DNA from: Phyllostachys edulis
Lineage: Eukaryota; Streptophyta; Magnoliopsida; Poales; Poaceae
NCBI GenBank assembly: GCA_036346405.1
Contig: CM070548.1
Location: forward strand, 54,557,866-54,621,865
Direction: 5' to 3'
Length of the DNA: 64,000 nt
Made by a program: the position numbers and the translations under genes. The notes under the pieces are model-generated. The model was given only the letters and a program-made list of their open reading frames with translations, was not told where the DNA came from and ran no database searches. Positions 46,216 to 57,327 of this stretch are shown piece after piece; the first letter of the stretch is position 1; each line of letters starts with the position of its first letter.

Positions 46216-49200
46216 TTACACGTAGAACTTGTGTAACTGGTCGATATTCCAAGAGTGTGAGAGAATTTGCCCGTTTTCCATTGCTAGTCGTACCGAACCT
46301 GGTCGCATAACTTCGACCACTGTGTAAGGACCTTCCCACTTTGGGGAAAGTTTGTTCCGATTAGACTGGGAATGGATTTCTCTCAATACCAAGTCACCTA
46401 CAGCAAGGTTGCGAGGTTGGACCTTACGATCGTAGTATTTGCGTAAGGCTTGCTGGTAGACTGCTGAACGGATTAAGGCTTGATTTCTCCTCTCTTCGAG
46501 CAGGTTAATGTCATCCGCTCGAAGTTGTTCTTGGGCTGAGTCATTGAAATTCTTGACCCTTGTAGACCTGATCTTTAGTTCTGGTGGAAGCATGGTTTCG
46601 GCACCAAAAACTAGAAAAAGGGTGTTTCGCCTATTGCCCGACTAGCAGTTGTGCGAACTGCCCATAATACTGAGGGTAATTCTTGTACCCAAGCCCCCGA
46701 GCGCTTAACCAGCTTGTCGAAGACTCGAGTTTTAATTCCCTGCATGATTTGGCCGTTCGCTCGTTCGACTGCCCCATTGCTTTGGGGGTAGGCAATCGAG
46801 GCATAATAGAACTTGGTACCCAACTCGTCGCAAAATTCTTGAAATTTTGCACTCGAAAATTGTTTACCATTGTCTGTGATTATTCGATTTGGGACTCCAA
46901 ATCGAGTAATCATACTTTTCATCATGAACCGTTTTGCGGCTTCCGTTGTTATCCCAGTCACAGGTTCGGCTTCGATCCATTTGTGAATGTATCGATAGCC
47001 ACAAAAAGAAACTCGAAACCTCTTGGAGCCCTTGGGAACGGTCCTAGGATATCAAGACCCCAGGTCGCAAAAGGCCAAGATAAAGGAATTGTTTGTAGCG
47101 CCTGAGCTGGTTGGTGTATTTGCCTGCTGTGAAACAGGCATTGTACACATTTCTTAACCAGCTCTTTGGCGTTATACAGGGCTGTTGCCCAGTAGAAACC
47201 TTGTCGAAAGGCCTTACCAACCAATGTTCTGTAGGAAGCATGAGTTCCACATATGCCTCCGTGTATGTCATGAAGGAGTGTTAATCCTTCGCCATGTGGA
47301 AAGCATCGCATGAGCACCCCTTGAGTACCTCGTTTATAGAGGGACTCCTTCGACCAAAGTATATATTTTGGCCTTTCGGGATAAGCGATCTACATCGGGA
47401 TCATTGTCGGGTACGGAACCTTTCTGAAGATACTCGTAGATGGGAGCCATCCAGGTATCTTCGTATTCTAGAGAGGCTGTCTCAATAGGAGGTGTCTCTG
47501 GTTCTTCGACCAGGGACGGCTACTGGAGTTCCTCCAGGAAGACTCCTTTTGGTACTATAGATCGGGAAGAAGCTATTCGAGCAAGCTGGTCTGCGAGGAA
47601 ATTATCCTTTCGAGGGATGAATTGTGCCTCGAAACCAAAAAAATTCTTTTCAATCTTACGGACTTCTGATAAGTACCGAGACATTGTCGGATTAGAGCAC
47701 TAGTACTCTTTTCCGACTTGATTCATGACCAGTTGAGAGTCTCCTCTCACGAGTAGTCGGCGAATCGAGAGCGCTTTCGCGGCTCGTATGCCAGCTAGCA
47801 AACCTTCGTATTCTGCCACATTGTAGTGGCCTAAAAGTTTAATCGTATGGCATACTTTAAGGTTTCTCCGGTAGGAGATACCAAGACCACCCCAGCCCCC
47901 GAGCCACTTAAAGTAAGTGACCCGTCAAAGTACATCATCCACTGGTGGTGGGTATCGTACTGGGGATCCTAAACAGGTTCAAGATTTGTCCATTTGGCGA
48001 TAAAGTCTGCCAAGATCTGGGATTTAATGGCCGTTTGGGGCACGAAATGGAGGTCTAACTCCCAAAGTTCGACTGACCATTTTGCCATGCGTCCCGCTAT
48101 TTCCCTATTCTGGAGGATCGCTCCGAAAGGAAACTCAAATGGTACAGCTAGTTTGTGTGCCTGAAAATAATGCCACAGTTTCCTCGAAGACATGAGGAGG
48201 GCATATAGAAGTTTTTGGACCTGTGGGTAACGCTCCTTAGGCCCGTGTAAAACTTCACTTACGTAGTAAACCGGTCGTTGTACGTTTTCACATTCTACGA
48301 CCAGTACTGCGCTCACTGCTTGTGACGTGGCAGGTAGATAAACTAAAAGTGTTTCTTCTGGCTTCAGAGAAACCAGAATAGGAGCACTCGTAAGATATCT
48401 CTTGACATCCTCAAAGGTTGCGTTAGCCTCTTTTGACCACTCGAAACCCTCATGTTTCCTTAGAAGTTTGAAAAAAGGTAGTCATTTTTCTCCCAGCCGT
48501 GCGATGAAACGACTTAGAGCCGCCATACACCCTGTGAGTTTTTGGACTTCTTTCTTCGTGGTCGGAGGGCACATTTGTACAATGGCTTTTATCTTTTCAG
48601 GATTTGCTTCGATTCCCCATACAGAGACCAAGAATCCAAGCAATTTTCCTAAAGAGACCTCGAACACACACTTCTCAGGATTGAGTTTTAAGCGGTGCTT
48701 TCTGAGGTTGTTGAATGTTTCTTACAAGTCTGAAATATGATTAAGTTTCTTGATGCTTTTTACGACTAGATCGTCAACACAGGCTTCAAGATTTCGGCCT
48801 AGTTGAGGTAAAAAAGTTGATTGCATCAAGCGTTGAAAAGAAGCACCAGCATTTTTTTTAGACCAAATGGCATTCTGACATAGCAAAAGATACCAAATGG
48901 TGTAATGAATGCGGTCTTTTCTTCATCGTCTAGGCACATATTGATCTGGTGATAACCAGAATATGCATCTTGAAAACTTAATATTTCACAACCAGCAGTA
49001 GAATCAACCAAATGATTGATGCGAGGTAAAGGAAAATCATCTTTTGGACAAACTTTATTTAGATCAGTAAAGTCGACACACATACGCCACGTGCCATTCG
49101 ACTTCCTAACCATTACAGGGTTAGCCAAACACTCTGGGTGGTCGACTTCTCTTATAAAGCTTGCTTTAAGTAGCTTGTCCAATTCTGATTTGATAGCATC

Positions 49201-52200
49201 TCGTCGATCAGGGGTAAATCTCCGTAATTTTTGTTTTACGGGTACTTTGTCAGGCCGTAAAGCTAGCCTGTGCTCGATCACCTCCTTGGGGACTCCGAGC
49301 ATGTCGGATGCTTGCCACGTGAAGACATCTGCGTTAGCTCGGAGGAAGGTGATGAGGGCGTCTTCCTACTTGGGGTCGGAAGTATCCCCGATGCGAACAG
49401 TCTTCGAAGGTTCCTCTACGTCTAGAGGAACCTCTTTGACTAGGTTGTTCGACTTTGGTGCAGCTTTAGGCTTCGACTTGGTAGTCGAAGGCTGGCTTTC
49501 TTCTCGAGTTGGTATCTGTCTAGCCATTTCGAGGGATCGACGGTCACAGGTATGCGCCATCTTCTTATCACAATGGATTGTGATCACTCATTTGGGACCT
49601 GGCATCTTAAGACATTAATATCCATAATGAGTTGCCATCAAGAATTTTGCCAATGTTGGTCGTCCGAGTATGACATTATATGCCGTATTGAAATCGACCA
49701 CATCAAAGGAGATCTTCTCTGTCATGAAATTACTTGGTGAACCAAATGTTAAAGGAAGAGAAACTTGATCAATAGGTTTGGCTGAAGACCCTGGTACAAT
49801 ACCATGAAAAGAGTATCTTACCGGTCTTACCTTAGTCTTGGGTACCTACATCTCGGCCAGGGCACTCGTAAACAGGATGTTTAACGAGCTACCACCATCA
49901 ACTAACACTCGATTGACCCGACAGTTGTTGATGGTGGGTTTGACCATGATTGGATATCGACCAGGTCGAGTTGAAGGAATCGGGTAGTGACCTTTCTCGA
50001 AGGAGATGGTGACTTCCAGCCACTTCAGCAATTTATTGATGATAGGAGAGTCAATGGAGTTTACCTCGCATTCGGCAGCTTTAAGCTGTCGCTTTGACTC
50101 GTATGCCGATGATCCTCTATAGATGTGCTCCGCGGTATGCTGTGGATCTTGAAATGGCATCTCCTCGTCATCATCTGACGTCTTACGATCACTCATTTGC
50201 CCTACCTGCTCGAGAGTGGGAAGTGGTCCTTTGCCATTGTAGTAGTCCTCGAGTTTCCATTGGAAAACTCGGCAATTGCGAAGATCATGTCATTCCTTTT
50301 TGTGGAAAGGACACCACCTAGGCTTGTCATTCTTCCGATTAGGGCGCTTACCTTTGCCTCGGTCGGAGTATGGTTTGGAACCACGTGGCTCCTTATTGCT
50401 TGTGGCCAAGACCTCCTTGGAACTATCGACTTGAGGTTTTTGACCCTTTGCCTTGTTCTTGAACTTTTTGGCCTTCTTCTCTTTCTTCTTGCTACCTTCT
50501 TGGCTCTCAAGGAGTATTGTCTTCTCGATCGATGGTGTTGTTCCATTCGACTGCCTCAGAAGCAGTCGCATATCGATCGGCCATCTCGAAGAGTTCAGCA
50601 ACGGTGGCAGGAGGGTTCAAAACGATGTCCTCCATTATTCTTCTGCTGCGAACTCCCTGTTTGAAGGCTCTGATAACATATGAGTCAGAAACCTCCGGAA
50701 TGGAATTTTGAACCTGACTGAAACGCCTGATGAACTGATGCAGGGTCTCATGGTCGTTCTGTCTCATCCGATGCAGATCGTCCTCCTTTCCAGGACGGTT
50801 GTAAGTGCCTTAGAAATTCACCAGCAGAAGGTCGCAGAGGTGTTGCCATGAGTAGATCGACTCGAGTGGTTGATTTAATAGCCACGACCGAGCAGATCCT
50901 TCGAGCACAGTTGGAAGGCAATTTGCCATTACATGTTCTCCTCCACCTGCTGCTCGGATAGCTGTTGTGTAGATCTGAAGGAATTCGATAGGATTTTAAG
51001 ACCCATCAAATTTCTCCATGTTCACTGGTCGAAACGAGGCGGCCAGTGAACTACCCGGAGGTCAGGTGAGAACGGTCGACATCTGGTAATAACTTCCTGA
51101 CGTCTTCTTTGCAGAAAAGAAGGGTTGATATCACCAGGCGATCGTACTCGACGATACCCAGTGGCAGGTGGACCCGACCTATAGTAGGCCTCAGTCTTAC
51201 GAGGGAAATACTCCTCGTATTCCATCTGCTACTGCAGATTTTTGTATCGGAGCGGTGATCGATCACCACTCCTGGAAGCTTGTTGATTGTCAGTCATTTG
51301 AGGGACTCTTCTCCGGGCAGGAGAATGATGCAACTTGTTGTTGCGCCGATCTCTACGCGGTGACTTGTTCAAACGACTGGTAGCTGAGGAAGTTGTATTG
51401 TTATGACTTCCTGAATGATGTTTGCGAGGGGACTCCAGTCTTGCCATCGTACTCTGAAGCATTTGTGTGATCTCTTCAGTGAAGAGATCATAGCCTGGTG
51501 CTCGAGCAAGCTCTTGAGATGGATTCTCAAGCTAGTTGTTGATGTGTTGGAGTTCTTGAGCTTCCTTTAACTGGTACTGAGCGCGCCCAGGTAGATTTTT
51601 CTGGGCGGCAATCTTCCTCCGTCGAGCTATCTCAAAATCAGATTCTTGAGACTATCTCAATGAAGCGTGATTATGTCGAGAATCTCCCTCACACTCATCA
51701 GAGTGTTGGTCCTGTCCATCACCGGCGGTGCTCTTGCCATTTCCACGAGTGGGCGCAGTGTGTGATCTTCGGGGAGCATCTCTACCTCGGTCTCTAGGAG
51801 AGTGATCTTTATCTAAGGGAAGGACGAAGACCTCCCGTTGATGATCTGCACATTCACTCGAGGCCTCCTCGGTTGAGGAGTAGTCGAGAGACACCATCTG
51901 GTGACTCGGAGTAAACCCCTCCAGGAAGGGGAATTCTGGGTCATAACCGTCTCCATCCGCAGGTGGGTCCTGCGGAGGGATGGTTGAATTTGTAAGAAAA
52001 GCATGCTTGATCCCATTCTCTGCAGGGTTAACCGGAGAGATAGGATCACCAGATGCTGATGAAGCCCCGGAATAATGGCTTTCAGAACTTGCCTTGCCAG
52101 ATCGAACTGTCTTGGAGGGACTCGAACACTTGGAGGAAAAACTCTCATCGTGTTGTGAGTCTGCCTGGGCGCAGTCCTGTTTGTGGTCGGATTGACCCTT

Positions 52201-52364
52201 GTCCTTAGAGAAAACTGATTCCTCGGTCGGACGTATTGCTGTTGTGGGGGATAAGGATCCCTCCTCAACTCCATCGGTGGGATGATCTCACGGAGAATGA
52301 TCTCCGAGGCAAGCATCACCATCGGATGATGCATTACTCGGCTCGTAGTTGAAACCGTGACCAT
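46216..52364 (-). pseudogene. gag-pol of element A (Ty3/gypsy, Tat lineage), frameshifted
   Basis: The domains lie in this order on the minus strand. The gag N terminus is about 51020-52364 and retrotransposon gag about 50510-51050 (ELFEMADRYATASEAV). A knuckle-like CPFHKK...HDLRNC at about 50260-50320 has a stop inside it. Protease is at 49846-50196 (VLVDGGSSLNILF) and RT at about 48500-49302 (MCVDFTDLNKVCPKDDFPLP). RNase H is at 47969-48316, a second RNase H at about 47520-47940, and integrase at 46611-47317 with D (WGLDILG), D (IITDNGKQF) and E (GAVERANG) kept. The integrase C terminus is at 46216-46593. The RT box reads CVDD instead of YVDD. Extra T's near 48850 and a lost base near 46980 shift the frame. 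It is inactive. Confidence 0.88.
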
Positions 52365-52494
52365 GTCGACGTCACGTGTCCGCCAAGTCGAACTAGTTCT
52401 CTTGTTCCATTCTCCGCCATGAGTGCATGAGAATTAGAAAAAGAGAATGTGTTGACAAGAGATTACCGAGAGGATCCCCCTGATGCGGCGCCAA

Positions 52495-53298
52495 ACCGCT
52501 TGTTTTAGAACCGATCTACGTAAAGATTGTTTGATTCGGGGTCTCCAAGACTCAAATCACGCAGAGATTAACACGGGATTTTATATGTGTTTAGGCCTTC
52601 TCCGGAGAGAATAACAACCCTACTCCTATGTGTATGTATTGAGTATACTGGTTACAATCAGTAGAAAATGCTACAATTTTCCCTACTACTCAGTTTGTAT
52701 GTCCGATTGTATGTCTCTAATCGGCCCTTTCCTCATTATCTCTAGCCATAGCCCTTTATAGTGTTCGTAGAGGTAGCCGTTTCTCCAGGCCAAGAGGCGC
52801 CCCATCATTCCAAGTAATGGGCGCTGTTGGTAGTAGTCGCCGGGGTATTAACTCCTCCACGTCGCCTGGCAGTTTCTAGTCAGAGATAATGGTGTGTAAC
52901 GTGCAGTTATTCCAGAGAATAATAGCGTATATTGTCTGCTTAGATTCCCTAATCAATTGGGCCTACTTGTTTGCAGGCTTTATTAATCATAGGGTGGTCG
53001 TAGCTGACTTAGTCGTAAAAGGGCTTACGACAATGAAGTAGTCGTGGAATAACTTACGACTTGGGGCTGGTCGTAGAAAAACTTACGACTAGAAGGTGAT
53101 CGTAGAAGCACTTACGATCATGAACCAGTCGTAGAAAGACTTACGACTATGAGGATGGTCGTAGAAGAGCTTACGACCAGCTGGTTGGCTTCTCCCTTAT
53201 GATTACAAGGGGTATACTCAAGAATTGTATGGCATCATATTCACCCATAATAAGAATTATAGATAAATAATAAAATAAGGATTATTAGATCCTCGTTA
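52495..53298 (-). repeat. 5' LTR of element A with adjacent primer site
   Basis: On the plus strand it runs (ccgct)TGTTTTAGAACCG ... TAGATCCTCGTTA. Just below it (about 52470-52494), in element orientation, lies TTTGGCGCCGCATCAGGGGG, a primer-binding-type sequence. The inner end differs from the matching end of the 3' LTR over the last few bases, so the boundary is uncertain by about 6 bp. Confidence 0.8.
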
Positions 53299-54155
53299 GA
53301 GACTTTCGCAGTTTTTGCCTCCCGTGGCTTTGTCAAGCAGCTAGAAAAGGAGAACTGAAAAAGTTTTATGTCTTTTGTCAAGGAAACTACTGCACCAGCA
53401 GTGCCTGTGGTCAAGAGAAATGCTGCCCTTGAGGTGGTCGAGACAGGTCTCGGCCATCCGGAGAGCCAGGAGGCTCAAGGAGTAGTGGTGCTTGCTCAAG
53501 ATCCATGACTAGACGTGGTCGTGGCTGTTCCTATTCCTCAACTCGAGTCTCGATCAGATATGGTTGAGAAGAAGTCGAAGAAATCTTCCGTAGGGAAGGT
53601 TTCTTTCAAATTCAAGATCAAGTTTGGCAAACGAAGGTATGTAGAAAGACAAAAGTGTAAGAACATCATTTACCTTTTCCTTTTTACCATTTGATGTATT
53701 TCCCTTTTTATGATCTTAGCCCGACTCCTCTAACCATCAAGGATGTTCCTATCGAGGAACCTACTGCCATTTCTCCAGCAGCCGGAGAAATGACAGTGGC
53801 GGTGGTCAAAGGATCATCCGTCGTCCGAGTTGTGGAAGAAGTCATTGCTACCAAAGCCAATGTGACCATGGGAGTGGTCGTAGAGGCCGAGGCGAAGTCA
53901 GCGCATGATGCAGCAGAGGCATCAGGCCAAGGCGGTGAATCATTGGGTCACCGCGTCAGGAAGGAAGTCGCCGTAGACGTTCCTCCCAACCCCCAAGAAG
54001 GAGCTGGCATCACCGAATCAGAAGATGAAGAATTTGTCAACTTCTTTTCTGAGTTCTTCATCCCAGCTTCAATTGTGGGGACTTCTGCTTTCAGGTCTCG
54101 TAACCGAGTTCTCCACCCCAAGGATATTCCTACCTGAGGGAATATTTTCGATGAC

Positions 54156-55214
54156 TGTGGATATCATGGGGATATACTCACGATCTTAGGATGATGATAC
54201 AATTGGCAATGAAGTTGAAGGTTTGTCGATTCATGCGTTTTCGGTGAAGTTCAAATTCTTTGTCAGTTTCAGCGGTCGGATCGGCCAATGTGTGGCGGAC
54301 GAGGCTGTGGCGGCCGACCGCCACATTGGCGGTCGAACAGCCAGTCTCAACTCAGGCTCTGGCTAAATGACTGGTGGTCAGACCGGCCTTTGGGTGGCTG
54401 TCTGACCGGTCAACAAAGCTTTTGGAGTTGAGAGCTGGGCCAAAAATAGATGATGTAGACAAGAGAGGAGTTTCTACTACACTTTGTCTCATACTTTTTT
54501 TTGGAGCTTCCAAGAAAAAGATCTATTCATTTGAAAATTCCAGAGAGGTTTCGGTTTTCAAATAGGAAATTTGGCTAAGTCCCACATGGGCGGTCCAACC
54601 GGCCAACAGGTGGCGGTCAGACCGGCCAGGGGAGCGGTCGAACTAGCTAGAGTGGCGGTCTGACCGGTTTTGACTTGTTCATCGGCCAACTTGGTGGCAA
54701 TGATTGTTTGGATAGGTCATATTCTTGGGTTTCAGTGCATATGTGTTTCATGATGCATGTTTTCACTAATGTGGGTCAAGTTATGAAGAACTTATTCCTT
54801 GATTGGAATAGGTTCCTAACATCCTTAGGAAGGTGTGTCTCAAGTTTGGTCAAGTTTAGAGTCGTAGATCAAAAGATAGATTGATTTGTGTTTTGGTTTT
54901 CGGACTGATTTCACTGTTCATTGTGCTGCCGGTCAGACTGCCAATTTGAGAGGTCTAACCGCTAGGCCAAAAAGTCGACCCGCCAATTTGAGATGTCTGA
55001 CCTTCCAACTCTATTGGTTTCTAGTTTTTGGTGATTTTGGTCTTCTCTCTTCGGGGTTTTGTTTGGGTTCAATACAAGTCTTCCACTGTGCTTGTATATT
55101 GATCTTCATAGCTTCCATAGCTATTGGAGTGAAATTAGTATTAAATCCAATTTAGGAGAAAAAGTGATCGTGCTCCTATTCACCCCCCCCTCTAGTCGCC
55201 GTTCCGGTCCTACA
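54156..55214 (+). mobile_element. Solo LTR, TSD ATGAC
   Basis: It begins TGTGGATATCATGGGG and ends CCGGTCCTACA. ATGAC is duplicated exactly (54151-54155 and 55215-55219). It lies in element B's antisense gene, whose sequence continues on both sides. It contains many cggtc(n)gaccg motifs. It belongs to the same family as 60747-62537 (opposite orientation) and the partial copy at 33880-35475. Confidence 0.88.
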
Positions 55215-56880
55215 ATGACGAACGTCTCGAAAAGGTGTGGTGGGATCAGGTTCAAGAGCTTGATGAGTTGAAGAACCCTACAAACGTACTCTCCATGTTT
55301 GCTCAGACGAGCATTAACGTAAGTGCTTGTTACTCAACCTTCACGTATGTGAATTTTCTCGCTTCTCACTGTCTTTCTTTATGCATAGAGCTCTGGAGCA
55401 AATTGCCATGGTTGTAGAGTACAACCAACAACTGGTTTAGCTGCGACAGGAGAAAGCGGAACTCTGCGAGTAGGCAGAGAGATGGTAAGTAACTGCTACT
55501 CGTAGTCGTTTATGTTTTGACTACTTACACGGTACTTATGGGGATTGTCGTAGAAAAACTTACAACTAGGTATTGATCGTAGAAGAACTTACGACCAGAG
55601 CATTGTCATAGAAAAACTTACGACTTGGTACTAGTCGTAGGCGAACTTACGACCAGAGGATTGTCGTAGAAAAACTTACGACTTAGTATCGGTTGTAGAA
55701 AGACTTACAACTGCTTGTTCCATGCTCATGTCGACTCTTTTCCTCTATAGGTTCAAGTACGACGAGAAGAACTTGGCTGATTCACTCGACTACGAGAAAG
55801 TCGAGATGAAAAAGCTAAAGGAGGAGAAGAAAGTCCTTCTGAAGAAGCTTCAGGAGGCGAACTCTGCAATTGAAAAATTGCAGGGACTAATAAACGGTAA
55901 GTGTTGAACTTAAAACCGCTTATGACCTTATTTTCTTTTTCTAACTCTTACTCCTTTTTAGAAAAAGAGGTCGAAGTGGGGAAGCTCGTAACTGAGGTCA
56001 AAGAAAAGACCTTGATTCTTCACAAGGTTTTCCGCATCGCCAAAGAAAAAGATCAAGAGTTCCAATCGTGGGAGGAGCGCTATATAAAGAGCACTGCCTC
56101 TCACCACGATAAAGTCAAGAAGTTAGATTCTCGACTAGCAGGTAAGCAAGTCTTTACCTATGATCAATTTTGTTTTTCTTTCGAGGTCATTTTATCTGAC
56201 TAGTCTTATTCTTTTCAGAGCAAGGAGTCGAAATAAAACGACTCCATGATGCTTCAACTCGTAATCAGGAGGAGATGAAGTCGATGAAGGTTAACCTTCA
56301 AAATAACATTTATCTTCTGAACAATATACTCGGTGAGCTTCATGCTGAGGGGATCACTCCTTGTGAAGGCGCGATGATTACTCACTCAAGTACTATTGGT
56401 GATCAAGTCAGAACTTTGCAAGAGTTGGTGACCACTCTGAAGACTAACCAAGCCGATTCAATAAGAGAGGCGGTCAAGGGCGCAATAGGTTTTGTTTTGG
56501 CGAAACTTAAGGCTCATGACCCCAATCTTAATTTGCAGCCAATCAAGGCCGACTTCGACTGCTCTAGAGCAGAAGCGGAGCGGTTGATAGAAGAAATGCA
56601 GTCGATCGGCGAGGAAGTCACGGAGATGCAAATAGGATCTCCCTCATCAGAGTAGTCTGTACTTGAAACCTGTAAAGATAAGTTTTTGTTGTTGGTATAT
56701 ATAATCCTTTCTTCTTCCTGCAAATCATCTTGTCGAGTAGTTAGTAACTCATAAGATAATGAATGGAAAAAGAGATTAAGACTAAGAATTGAAATCATAT
56801 TGATAACTTTATCCTATCCCCCGACTATTTGCTTAGTTTATTTAGATAAACCAAGTAAATAGTGTTAAATGGGATTTCGT

Positions 56881-56882
<2 letters not shown>

Positions 56883-56918
<36 letters not shown>
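56883..56918. repeat. (AG)n microsatellite
   Basis: An uninterrupted AG run of about 36 bp in the spacer of element B. The element A counterpart near 45390 has only aaagggagagg, so the run expanded after the two copies diverged. Confidence 0.9.
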
Positions 56919-56920
<2 letters not shown>

Positions 56921-57327
56921 TTATCTAACTTGTAGTTTTCCGATCACGATTTTCTTGCACTAGTCAAAAGTGTAGGAACGAGTCGACAGTAGGAAGTTCC
57001 TTCTAGTGGGCAGGACCACGTGCGGAAAGGAAAGGCTTCGACTAGGTGATGTTATCTTCTCCGACCAGATTAATCAAATCAAGAACGGTCAACTTGAGTT
57101 AGACAAACGTTTGGAGTACTTTAAAATTTCGTTCAACTTATTCCAATGCACTCGGTAGGTTCGCTCTGGTATCAAGAACTTACGACCAAGTAATGATCAA
57201 AAAATTAACAATGCGCTACTCAAAGTAAGACAGTAAAGATAGAAAGAACGAGATACTTTATTGTAGGGTTGGTCGGTTACACATAAAATTTACGTAACTG
57301 GTCGATGTTCCAAGAATTGGAGAGAAT

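Larger units (their letters stand above)
38240..53298 (-). mobile_element. Ty3/gypsy Tat-lineage element A, complete but decayed, TSD GAGAC
   Basis: A 15.1-kb element inserted in element B's antisense gene with a perfect 5-bp duplication GAGAC (38235-38239 and 53299-53303). In element orientation the order is 5' LTR (about 52495-53298), primer site, gag, protease, RT, RNase H, second RNase H, integrase, spacer, antisense gene (plus strand), purine tract and 3' LTR (38240-39045). It carries a nested Copia solo LTR. Frameshifts in RT and integrase show it is inactive. The two LTRs are clearly alike but with many small differences. Confidence 0.9.
36892..56655 (+). pseudogene. Antisense gene of element B (PF04195 'putative gypsy type transposon' type), interrupted
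   Basis: This accessory gene lies opposite to gag-pol, as in Grande-like Tat elements; its function is unknown. Reading starts at ATG 36892 (MDTTKMKALVAGEKILKRQF). Across an intron it continues VELVNLIPNSITMLGLFVYL and EAYLGISADLELFQYFYEM (37090-37310), the family's signature. After element A (38240-53298) it resumes at 53304 with FAVFASRGFVKQLEKEN-like sequence. It stops at a TGA near 54135, is split by a solo LTR, and resumes at 55220 (ERLEKVWWDQVQELDELKNP). Lysine/glutamate-rich coiled-coil exons run to 56655. GT-AG introns are recognisable. Multiple interruptions make it dead. Confidence 0.75.

Noticed and set aside
46683..47105. Plus-strand open frames over the gag-pol regions of A and B
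   Set aside because: They are antisense shadows of integrase and RT coding sequence, reproduced at the same places in both copies.
54156..55214. An intron of the antisense gene
   Set aside because: The exact ATGAC duplication, TG...CA ends and family copies elsewhere show it is an inserted solo LTR.
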